Shown: piece after piece, positions 1 through 10,700 of the stretch | Position numbering within the stretch: position 1 is the stretch's first letter | Layout: each line of letters opens with the position of its first letter | Source: Limnomonas spitsbergensis | Taxonomy: Eukaryota > Chlorophyta > Chlorophyceae > Chlamydomonadales | Assembly: GCA_037349105.1 (NCBI GenBank) | Contig: JAYJMM010000106.1 | Span: forward strand, 2,046,001-2,110,000 | DNA: 64,000 nucleotides | Direction of reading: 5' to 3' | Made by a program: the position numbers and the translations under genes | Notes under the pieces: generated by a model | What the model saw: only the letters and a program-made list of their open reading frames with translations | The model's database searches: none | What the model was told of the DNA's origin: nothing

Positions 1-1435
1 AGTATGCTATGACAACACCAGCCAGCCAGGGAGGGGGGTGAGGACAAGGTGATGATGCTTCCTGAGTGCTCGGGGAAATTTGATTGGCAGTTTGAAGAAC
101 CTTTGGTTGTGAGGCCATGAGCTGTGTATTGCTCCAGCTGTGCGGTGACGGCGCGGATGTGGCTTTATCCCAAGCTACGTTGTTTCCTTAACTCTCACGT
201 CCCCCACAGTCGTAGCTTTCTTTCCTTCTTTGCTCCAGCTGTGGACGTGTGCCAGTTTGTGCACCATGCTTGCGTGACAGTTTCAGGGTCCACTGTCACG
301 AGGCAGCAGTGAACATGAAGTTTCACTGCGCACAGAAGACACTATTGGAGTGCTAAGTGCCCTTTATAGGGGTTAACTAGCGTGTGCAGGAGCGATAAAC
401 TGCTGGCAGACAGTTTATCCTCGACTAATCCTCGGGTTACTGCACTAACCTTTGATGATTCCTCTCTTACTGTTGACAAAAGTAGCGAAGTGAACTCGTT
501 CCTGCTGGGGCTAGTTGTACTGAAGCCGACTGTTGACAGTAGGAAATGGTGTGGAACGGACTTGAGAGTCGATCCAGCCGAAGTGATGAGAAAGGAGGAG
601 CCGAAGAGGCGACTCTCTGATGAGGAGGATCGGCTGCTGGTGCAGTAAATCGACTTGGTAGCCAGAAAAGGCCTGGGTAGCAGCTCACAGTGTCGAATTA
701 TAACCTAGAGATAGAACTGTTGAAGCTCACAGTGTAGGGTATAATCGAGAGATAGAACTGAGATGGATGAAGTAGAGAAGCTGATGCTAGAGATCACGAA
801 TAAGTGTAGTGGTTAACTAGAGATATTCGATCAGCGTAACGATCAGGGCCTATTACTGAATGATGTGGTCTTGGAGAAATAGGATCAGTGTAGTGTAAAC
901 TAGAGATCTCCTATTAGTGCAGTGTCCTGGCCTTGATAAGAGGCCGAAATATCACAGTTGGACGTTAATCCCAGAACAGTTTACAGATAGCAGGGTGATT
1001 CAACTTCGGTATGTTACTTGAGTAAGAAGAGAAGAATGCCTGGAGTTAGCCAGGCATCTTCTAAGTACCACAAACAGATGAAATCCGAAACCAAAAAGCG
1101 GTACAAGCCACCCATACGTGCGGTGCACCCATACGTCGTGACACCACTGGTTTGGGGAGTGAGCAGTTCTTGCAATAGTCCCTTCCAAGAGAATAAACAT
1201 TTTGTTTTGTCGGCGTGCATTGCTGAGACAGGGCTCAACTAGTGCTTATGTACTTCAGTCGATGCAGTAACCAGTACATACTATGCATGGCAAAATGAAG
1301 AGGTATGTGACTCTCGATCCACTGACGGCAGGCCGACATCAACTTGTTTCGATGTATAATGTACAAAATCGCCACCCAACCACCCAAGGTTAAGAGCAAG
1401 ATTGGGAGGGCATGATAGGGGTCACAACTCAACAG
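1..1435. other. no gene recognised
   Basis: Short open frames occur on both strands but none shows a protein family, splice-consistent exons or codon bias I can defend. A loosely repeated phrase around GAGATAGAACTG occurs near 706 and 741. I see nothing else supportable here. Confidence 0.5.
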
Positions 1436-1556
1436 GTCAATGGCGTTACATCTCTGGGCCCTGCCCAAAAAGGCTTGGCCGCGTGGGCAACTCAATAGGT
1501 CAATGGCGTTACACCTATGGGCCCTGCTCAAAAAGGCTCGACCGCGTGGGCAACTC
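1436..1556 (+). repeat. short interspersed repeat R1, two tandem copies
   Basis: Two adjacent copies (1436-1494 and 1499-1556) of a roughly 60-bp element found many times in this window on both strands. It starts TCAATGACGTTACACCTC, runs through GGGCCCTGCTCAAAAAGGC and ends near GTGGGCGCCCAACTG. It is non-coding in any consistent frame, has no visible tRNA A/B boxes and no terminal inverted repeat long enough to call a MITE. Other copies are listed separately. The repeat gives the spurious peptide MALHLWALLKKARPRG to many open frames. Confidence 0.8.
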
Positions 1557-2120
1557 AACGGGTTAAAACATTTTAGAGTCCGCATGCACTTAGCGCCATT
1601 GATTCATTACGTTCTCATGTATCGCGTCATTGTTTCATTCCTATGCCATGTCACTGTTGCTCTCTGGTCGAATGCACAGGGGGCACCGCCGCACCGGTCA
1701 TTCCTTGTTTACTGTGCTAGCTACTTAGTGATCAAACCAGTTTGCATGCGCCTATCTCTTGCACCAACTATGATGCCACGCTGCACTCAGGACTGCAAGC
1801 TTGGGGTCTCAAACTTGAGCACGGCCTCCCACACCTTCAGGGTTCAGGTTTTGGGATTTATGTCCAACCATATAAGAAGCAGACATGGTTGGTTGGGCAT
1901 ATATAGCCACCCAAGAAACGACCAAGGGTAGCGTTGGGATGAGAACATCAAAGGCAATGATTGGTGGAACGAGGACCCGCAGATGCTTTGTAAGGACGGT
2001 TCATGCATGTAGCAGAAATTCGTAGGGTCACAGGGAATCCCATGGATGTCTATTGCTCACGAAAGTCCGTAGAGGGCGTTTGCCTTGAGGATCTATAACG
2101 TTACACATCTTAACCCTTTA

Positions 2121-2184
2121 GTTAGGTGCCCAAGCGGCCGAACTTTTTAGCAGGGCCCAGAGGCGTAAGTGCGTAACGTCATTG
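2121..2184 (-). repeat. R1 interspersed repeat
   Basis: Reverse-strand copy of the R1 element. It has the GTGCCCAAGCGGCCGA head, the AGCAGGGCCCAGAGG middle and the GTAACGTCATTG end. Confidence 0.75.
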
Positions 2185-2559
2185 CCCTATGGGCAACGGT
2201 GAAGTTGGGAGAACGAATTTTATTGGTGGACATGCCTGGGCTATGATGAAGGGTCCATCCAGGCTGGGATCTATTTCATGGGAAAGTCAGGTATTGAGTC
2301 CGATATAATGATCTCAACTGAGACTTCACGATTGCTATCAAGAACGCGTGAGGGTGCAAATGCCACATAGTCGGCCCGACATGACGGAATGCAGGTTTGG
2401 GTTCGAAATCCGCAACTCATCAAACTTCCAGCGGGTTATCACAGTGACATCCAAGGATGATCGGTACTTTTTAATGATGCACTCGATGTTTCGTGACCAC
2501 TGCACTAGAATGAAGTAAGTCAAACTTGCCTGCGGCCCTCGGCCCTCGCCGCCAGGCGA

Positions 2560-2620
2560 GTCAATGACGTTACACATCTGGGCCCTGCTCAAAAAGGCTT
2601 GGCCATGTGGGCGCCTAACT
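2560..2620 (+). repeat. R1 interspersed repeat
   Basis: Forward copy with TCAATGACGTTACACATC, GGGCCCTGCTCAAAAAGGC and GTGGGCGCCTAACTG. Confidence 0.8.
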
Positions 2621-3590
2621 GAAGGATTGGGAGGAAGGAACGAAATAACCACCGAAAAAAATAAGGAAAAGTGGGAATTAAAGTCAGGGGCAGGCTGTAA
2701 TAGAAAGACTAAGGAAGTCCCAACCTCTGAAAAACGTCGAAGCCTCAACAAGTCAACGTCGCGTCGTCGCCGCCAGGCGAGTGCAGACGCCACCACTGCT
2801 GCAAGATGCCGTCCACGGTTGGGCCATCATGGCCGGCGTTCTTGGCGATGCATATGGTGGTGAAGCGATCGATGTTGCAGCTGGAGCCAGCGGTCACAGC
2901 GTGGCAGCGGGGCCGAACACGTCGTCCACGTTGTTGAGCATTGTGTTGATGTCTTTGGAGACAGTCGTCATTGTGCGACTCGGGGGCGACTAGCTGGTGA
3001 ACAAGAATATGCGCACCTTGGGCCCCATCTTGACTGTCGTCGACTGGATCTAGCCGCCTCTGATGGAAGATGCACCCGCCGGCGGCAAGAGGCACCCGCC
3101 TGTGCGGTTGCGGCAACGGCAGTTTCGGCGCACGCTGGCCGCAACCACAGGGGCAACAGCGGCCGATGTGACTACTGTGGCCTTTTTCTGGCACTTAGTA
3201 CACACCGGCACATGCCATATTGCCATCCCTCTCGCCCTCAATGCCCAGGTCTTCCAGAGTCCAGACGTTCTCTGCATCATGCCAGAATGCCTGAGGGGAG
3301 GGTTAGTTAGGTTGTAAGGGAGGGGTGGGAGAGGGGGAAATTGTGTGGTACCCTTTGCCCTTTATTGCGATAAACGTTGGCAGAATGGCAGCATGGGGCC
3401 TTCATATTCTGTCGTATCATGGCCCCAATTCCACCTGCGCCTTGCCGGGATTAATCCCGGTGGCGGGTTTTTTTATTGGAAATTTTCTGAGGGCTGGGGA
3501 ATACGGCAAATGCAATTCCACTTGAGCTTGCGATGTGTTCGGGACTTCGGGTACGGGCGAAACCAAATCTCTTTGCATTACAGCCTGTCA
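2621..3590. other. no gene recognised
   Basis: Several overlapping open frames of 60-150 codons occur on both strands between 2621 and 3530. The minus-strand frame at 2745-3194 contains Cys-rich stretches (CTKCQKK, NCRCRNR in an overlapping frame), but I cannot align it to a family and no splice structure is apparent. It could be a decayed mobile element. The upstream minus frame at 2338-2796 reads through an R1 copy, so it is not a gene as it stands. Confidence 0.35.
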
Positions 3591-3594
3591 AGCA

Positions 3595-3965
3595 CTTCTG
3601 CTCTTGCGCTTACCCTTTGCGCTGCTCTCTGATCTGCTCTTTGCGCTACTCTTTGCGCTACTCTTTGTGCTGTTCCTTGCTGTCTGCGCTACTCCTTGCG
3701 CTGCTCTTTGCTCTGCACCTGTCTTTGTGCAGTTCTTTCTTCTGTGTGCTGCTCTTGTCTTTGCGCTGCTCTTTGCACTGGAGTGCACTCTATCTGCTCT
3801 TTGCGCTGCACTTTGCTCTGTGCGCTGCACTCTGCTCTATCTTTGCACTGCACTCTGCTCTTTGCGTTGCTTGTGTTGATCTTTGCTCTTTGCGCAGCTC
3901 TTTGCCATGCTCTTTGCCTGCCATATCTTTGCCCAGCTCTTCGCCTGCAAGATCTTTGCCGCCGA
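3595..3965 (+). repeat. CTTTGCGCTGCT minisatellite
   Basis: Degenerate tandem repeat of a 10-14 base unit such as CTCTTTGCGCTGCT, TGCGCTACTCTT and CTCTTTGCTCTG. It leaves all reading frames largely open (Cys/Leu/Ala-rich on +, Lys/Ser/Ala-rich on -), which explains the apparent ORFs here. Confidence 0.85.
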
Positions 3966-4106
3966 CAGGCGGTTTGTCAGCCATGACGAAAGAGATGAAT
4001 CAAGAAAGAAAGATAGAAAGAGCCGAATCAAACGAATTGCGAGACGATTGCGAGAGCGACTGAGTGATAATCAAGTGATAAATGGAGCCAAGCCTCGCTG
4101 TCACGC

Positions 4107-4200
4107 TTATCCGTACCCGGCGAGGCATGATTTTTGCATCGACCCCATAGGGACCCCATAGGGGTCGATGCAAAAATCATGTCTCGCCGGGTACGGATAA
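4107..4200 (+). repeat. near-perfect 40-bp inverted repeat (hairpin)
   Basis: Left arm 4107-4146 and right arm 4161-4200 are reverse complements over 40 bp with a single discordant pair (4125 against 4182). A 14-nt loop that itself carries GGGACCCC separates them. In a plus-strand RNA the odd pair is G.U, so the stem would be fully paired; on the minus strand it is C/A. The size resembles a small-RNA precursor or a short foldback element. There is no gene on either side within 500 bp except the cyclase start at 4759. Confidence 0.9.
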
Positions 4201-4758
4201 TGGGTGGGCAGGATCCCGAACACGATGCAGCAACATCTGCGGGTCAGCTCCGGGCGCATTTCATACATTCTTTATTTCCGTCACTCTTCCTCAGCTAGCG
4301 CCCCTCCGGACCCTGAACCCTATACCGCGTTTGTTCCATTACACAGTGTGTTCTTTTCTCTTCTTCTTATGCCTCTTCATCGATCGTCGATGCCCCCCTG
4401 GTCGATGCCAGGCTCCAGTCGGGAATTAAGAGTTTGGGTAGAAAAATGTCGTACTGTATTTCCCATTTTCCCATGCAGCGTCGCAACCAAGTCGGGCTGT
4501 CAGCATTTGTAAACATCGATTCTCTTCTGGCGGGCACCAGAAAACCAGAAGCTGCGAATCATGTAAATTAGTGTAACAACACATTTCCTTATTCGGCAGA
4601 TTGCATTTCAGGCTACTAGCACTTAGACACTACCGGTAGCAGGTAGAGGGATACAAACATATCCCGGTATAGTAGCATGATTCAAGGCAGCGGTCCTCTT
4701 AGGTGACGGTTGCCTGGCCAGCGACATAGCCTTACAACAATTGGACTGATCTAGCCTC
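4201..4758 (+). other. upstream region of the cyclase gene
   Basis: Runs from the hairpin to the inferred first ATG at 4759. It must hold the promoter and 5' UTR of the cyclase if that start is right, but I recognise no TATA box or other specific site. No convincing ORF. Confidence 0.3.
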
Positions 4759-7700
4759 ATGCTAGGCATCATCAACATTTCCTTCGAGGCATTCGTTGTG
4801 GACAGCTTCGGGTCGGAGATATGGAAGCAAATCAAGGAGAGCGCCGGGCTTGCTACCCAAGCCTGGGTCTCGGGGTGTCCATACGCAGATGCTGAGACAT
4901 ACAGGTGAGATATCATGGGATTATAAGGGCCAAGCGAGCATCGCTTCGTCCTGCGAGCAGTGGTTCGATGGGAAGTTGAACAACACACGACGATTACGAC
5001 TGACGTCGCAGTGACGCATTCTCCTCAGTCTACAGCTGGACATACTCCTGTCAGAATACATATCACGATGCATACATTAGATTCCACCTCTGAGTGCTAC
5101 GGGCACTGACTGATGTCGCTGTGGAACTTCAAAATCGTCTGGAATTCAATTACAGCACACAGGGCAGAGCTGCTTCTTCCGCTGATCAGGCGTCTCCCGT
5201 CTTCACACTCCGAAATAGAGCTTTGCTTGCGGCAATAACCCCACACCCAGTGAAACAGCTGTTATCATACTTTTGCAGCGCATGCCTCACGTGCGAATGT
5301 ATACATCGCAGCACCCATGCAGCACCTCCCTGCCATGTGCACCATGCGCACCCCTGTCCACCAGCATACCCGACCGGAAACTGACGCTCTGCAGCTCAGC
5401 ATATCGCTCCTCGTTACATCTCTTGTACAGAAACATGTGCTAGTACTTGCCACCTCTGCTGTGATCTCCATGCATCCCATGCACAGTCTAGTACTTGCTA
5501 CCTTTGCCGTGATCTCCATGCATCCCATGCACAGGCTAGTACATCCTACCTCTGCTGTGATCTCCATGCATCCCATGCACATGCCAGTAATTTCTACCTC
5601 TGCTGTGATCTACGTGCATCCCATGCACAGGCTGGTGTTTTCGGCCTCTGATGCGATCTCCATGCATCCGACGCTGATGCTCGAGGCGTATGGCGCATAC
5701 TTCATCAGGCACTTCTGCAACGACCTCGGCTATTCGGACCTTGTGCGGCACCTCGGCGGCAATATAGTGCAGCTGGCCAGCAGGCTGGATGACCTGCACC
5801 GGAGCCTGGCTGCTTCCATGCCGGGCATGAAGCCTCCTTCCTTCCGAGTGGACCAGGTGGGCTTAGTGGGGGGGGCAGCTGTTCTCTCTGGCACGTACCA
5901 TGTTCACAGACATATTTCAATTTAAGGGGCAAGGAATCATGAAAATCGATTAAGTACAGTTTTAAGCGGCAACTAAGTCAGGAAACATTGTATATACTTT
6001 TGGGGACTGCGGTAGTTGCCACTCAGCCAATCAGCCGCCTTAGTGGGGGCAGCCGCTCATGTAAGACGGTCTTTCATGCAGTAAAACAGTAAAGTTCGGA
6101 CTGAAGAACCATGAATTTTTGTGACACCGTAACAAGGCCAGCCGTCACGACCGTGAATTTTCCAACCCTGTTCACTCTGGGTTTAGGGTTTTGAGTCAAG
6201 CCCAATTGTTCAACCCTGTTCACTCTGGGTTCAGGGTTTTGGGTTTAGCCCAATTGGCCAACCCTGTTTACTCTGGGTTTAGGGTTTTGGTTTTAGCCCA
6301 ATTGCCCAACCCTGTTCACTCTGGGTTTAGGGTTAAGGGTTAAGCCCAATTGCCCAACCCTGTTCATTCTGGGCTTAGGGTTGAGGGTTTAGCCCAACTG
6401 CCCAACCCTGTTCTATCGGGCACGATGTTGCCACCCGGTCACTCAGACGCCTTAGTCGGGGGTAGCCGCATCGTGCAGCAGCTGGCTAGCCGGCCAGAAG
6501 ATCTGCCACCACCTGTCAGTGCACACCAGACTACCCTCAGCGGACCGCTGGGCGGTCACAGTTAGGGCGTATGGGGACCAGACCTTCGCCAACTGACGGC
6601 TGGTGGTCCTAAAGGCATGGCTTGCTGCAACAAGGCCATCTATTCTCCGAAATCACTCATGTTACACTATTACTCTGACCGCCACACCATGTGCATGCAT
6701 GTCATTCACAAATCACTATTGTGACACTATTACTCTGCCTGTCCTGGCACGAGCACGTGGGCCACTCATACATCACTCATGTTACACCATTACTCTGACC
6801 GTCCTGGCATGAACATGCATGCCACTCCTGAATCACAGTTGTCACACTATTGCTCTGACTGCCCCAACCTGTGCATGCAGGTCACTCCTGAATCACTCAT
6901 GTTACTCTATTGCTCTGACTGCCCCAACCTGTGCATGCAGATCACTCCCGAATCACTCATGTTACACTACTACTCTGACCGTCCCGGCCTCTGGTCGGTG
7001 TCGGCTGGCATTCTCAAGGCCATAACGAAAGACTGCTTCGGCCATGAGCTGACAGTGGAGCTCGTCATGTCAAGGGAGAATGGTCACGACCATGAGGTGA
7101 GGGTTTAGGCTCAAGGCTTTAGGGTTACGGCTTAAGCTCGGCCATGAGCTGACTATAGAGCTTGTTATGTCTGGGGAGAATGGTCATGGCCTAAGGTGAG
7201 GGTTAAGGCTTAAGGCTTTAGGATTACGGCTTTAGGCTTCAGCCAGAAGCTGACTGTAGAGCTTATTATGTCTAGGGAGAATGGTCACGACCATGAGGTG
7301 AGGGTTTAGGCTTTGGGTGAGGGTTTGGCCTTTGGGTGAGGGTGAAGGCTTTGGGTGAGGGTCAAGGCTTAAGGTGAGGGTGAAGGCTTTGGGTGTTAGG
7401 ATTTGGGCTTTAGGCTTTGGCCATGAGCTGACAGTGGAGCTGGTAATGTCAAGGTAGAATGGCCACGACCATGAGGTAAAGGTTTGGGCTTACGGCTTTG
7501 GGCGTTAGGGTTTGGGCGTTAGGGTTACGGGTTAAGGCTTCGGCCAGAAGCTGACTGTAGAGCTTGGCATGTCTGACGAGAATGGTCATGGCCTAAGGTG
7601 AGGGTTGGGGCCTGGGTTTAGGCTCAAGGCTTTAGGGTTAAGGATTTGGCCGTTAACTGGCTGCGGAGCTGGCCTTGCCTAGGGAGAATGGTCACAATCA

Positions 7701-10700
7701 TGAGGTAAGGGTTTAAGCCTGGGTTTAGGCTTAACGCTTCATGGTTATGGGTTCAGGGTTCAGCCATGAGCCCACAGTGGAACTTGTCATGTCAAGGTAT
7801 CGTGGTGGGGGATGGAAGGTGGGGGGTGGGGGTGGCGAGACTGGGGATGGGAGGTGTGGAGGGGGGGAGTGAGCGGTCAGGGCGGGAGGTGTGGGTGTGG
7901 GTGAGAGGGGCAGTAAGTGTGCTTGTGTGTTGCTTGATTTGTTGGTGTCTCACGTCCAGATTTAGCTCCCAGATTATTAACCAGTATCTTTTGTAGTGCT
8001 GAGTATCTTGAGAATACCTCGCGCTGCCCCAGGTTCTGAAGCTGGGCTTTCCCAGGCTGGACGCTGCCCTGGTGGCCCTGCAGCGGGCAAACAGCGCAAA
8101 AAAGGCACCGGCCGCGCCCACTCTGGTTGACGGTGGCGACGAGCGTTGCAGCAGCTCTGCTGCCAGCGGTTGCGGTGATCAGCGTGGTGCGCACACTGCG
8201 CCTGCACTCGTTATTCATGGCGCGCTCAAGGCGTCCACAGCACTCGCCGATATGACGGGAGGCCGCGGCAAGCGGCACAGTGGCGGCGGCGGCGGCGGCG
8301 CAGCTGCCGGTGGCTGCGGCTTGATGCTGGGACCCGAATTGTTGTGCTCCACGTTCCCGTTCCATCTCGCCGTGGACGAGCGGATGGTGGTGCAGCAGGC
8401 AGGGCCGGGCATTGTGGCCCTGATCCCACACCTGCGCCTCGGCACGACATTGCTCAGCGAGTGTGTCAAGGTGTGGAGGAGGGCCAGGGGGGAGGGCGGA
8501 GGGGTTGAAGTATTGAACGGTACAGGTAGTGCTTAGGGCAAGGTTCTAAGATCTTTGTGGCACTCATGCCGCACCTGCGCCTCGGCACGACGAAGCACAG
8601 CAAGTGCGTGAAGGTGCGTTCATATCATTGCTCAAGAGCAATGTCCAAGAGCAATGTTCAAGAGCAATGTGTATGCGGAGATGAGCAGGCCATGACACAA
8701 CACAGCACATGGCACAGCACATGGCACAGCACATGGCACAGGACAGGACCTGACCCAAAGCTCAGCCGCGAGCTCCCTTCAATCGCGTCCCCTGCATCGT
8801 GGTGATCGAGCTATCTTTGGCAGGGTTTAGGGTTTATGCTAAACTCTGAACCCTAAACTAGGCAGAAGGGATCTTGCTTGCCGTGAGATGGTCCGATAGC
8901 TGGCACAACAGCTGGCACAACAGCTGGCACAACAGCTGGCCGGACTGTGTGTCCCCAACTCCTCCCCCGCCCTCCACTCCCTTCAGGTGGCTGGCCCGCT
9001 ATTAACTTAACCTAGTGCACAGAACCTAATGCGCAAAGACCGATTTACCTGACCTCATCACATACTGTAGATTTGCCTTTCCTCATACTGTACATTTGAA
9101 CAGCCATCCCGCACCCTTCGAAAAATAGCATTGTTTATTCAGCCCCATGGGGTTTTTAGTTTTTTTAAGCTCCGCAGGTGAAAATGTATCTGTTCATTAG
9201 TCCACGCATAGCCCGTTTCTAACCGTTTCTAACCGATTCCGCCCAGCATCGTCATCGCGCACCCGGATATTAATAATATCGCGCACCCCTCGGAAACAAA
9301 TGTGCGCGCGAAGGCAATCTGAACGTACGGTAACTAAGTATGTGGGGGTCAAGGGATACATGAATGTGCTAGTCATCGGTTGAAGCCAGTTTACGGTCAG
9401 AAATGTGGAGTTTTTGTCGAAAGTTGCCCAGAGGGCAGCATTAAAAGGAATGCAATTTTCATACCGGAGAGAAGGCAAATCAAATCTACGGTTACCTAAC
9501 AGGGGTGCACATAGCCATGGTTTAAGTCAGCAACGCATCATGTCTCCCCAACTCCCCACTCCCTTCAGGTGGTCGGCCCGCGTTTCTACTTGCAGTCTGA
9601 AGTCGACTTTGCCAGCCTGGAGAGCCACTCACACTCGAGCTTTGTGCTCGAGCTGGCCACCCCAGCTTCTACTCCCAGCAGCGCCCTGAAGCCTGGAGGC
9701 ATCAGCACCTCGCCCTCAGTCCCTGTGCCCTCCCATCAGCCGATGCAGCTCAAGGGGCAGATGCTGGTCACGCACTTCCCCTGCTCCGAGGTAGCCAGCT
9801 TTGTTCCTGGATCTGAGGCAGGGACCTACCCCAAAGGCCGGCCACCGGCAGGAGGGATCTTGCCTGACCTCGCCGAGGGGGCAAGGGCACAGGCCGTTAA
9901 TGCTTGTGCTGCAGCCACTGCTGCTGCGGCAGCAGCAGCAGGGGCGGCCACAGCTGCAGCAGCCACCGCTGCCGCGGTGGCCGCCACAGTGGCCGCCCCC
10001 GTGGCGGCTGCTGCCGCGGCAGCAGCAGCAGCCGCGGCAGCGGCAGCGGCAGCTGCTGCGGCAGCAGCGACATCTGCTGGAGCAGTGGTGGCTTTGTTGT
10101 CGCGCTTGTGCGCTCCTTGCGGGCCGGCGTGCCTGCTGGAGAATACTGCCGGGGACACCAAGGTCTCGGAAGATCCCAGCAGATCTCAGGTTCCCAGCGG
10201 ATCTCTAGATCCAAGTGGATCTATAAATCAGGCCGATGCGTCTCTGGCCCTCAGTCCCGCTTCGCAGTGTCCTCATGAGAGGCAGCATCTGCAGGTTCCA
10301 TCGTTGGCCGCTGCCAGTGTGTGTCCCTTTTCCGGACAGGGTGTGCACCCCCCTGTGGGTGCGTGTCCCTTCAGTATGGGTGGCACTCCGTGCGGCAGCG
10401 GCACTCGCACGCCGGAGGCAGACGCTGCAACCAGCAGGGCACTGGCTCGCGCCCCCTGTGCTGGTGCAAGTGGAGCTTCTAGCAGCGGCACATTGCTGGT
10501 GCCGCCCGTGGCTTCGTTACGTTTTCGCCGGCTGGCTCTGTTCCTGGGGTCGCCCTGTATACAAGACCTGGCACAACTCATGGAGCATGGGCTGTCGCTT
10601 TACGACCTGCCGCTAGTGGACAGGTGCGAGTCGTATGACCTATTGACCTGCCTTTGCATTACTGTTTGAATTCTAGTTGGAGGTCGGTCAAGGTTTCAGT

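Noticed and set aside
1440..1931. 163-aa ORF with MALHLWALPKKAWPRG
   Set aside because: Its N-terminus is translated R1 repeat, and the rest has no recognisable family.
5094..5133. LRALTDVAVELQ as a candidate cyclase exon 2
   Set aside because: It looks H-NOX-like but cannot be joined to exon 1 in frame with a GT-AG intron. The exon at 5631 joins in phase and aligns to sGC without gaps.
9826..10214. Minus-strand Ala- and Leu/Pro-rich ORFs of 105-111 aa
   Set aside because: Antisense shadows of the GCN-repeat insertion in cyclase exon 5.
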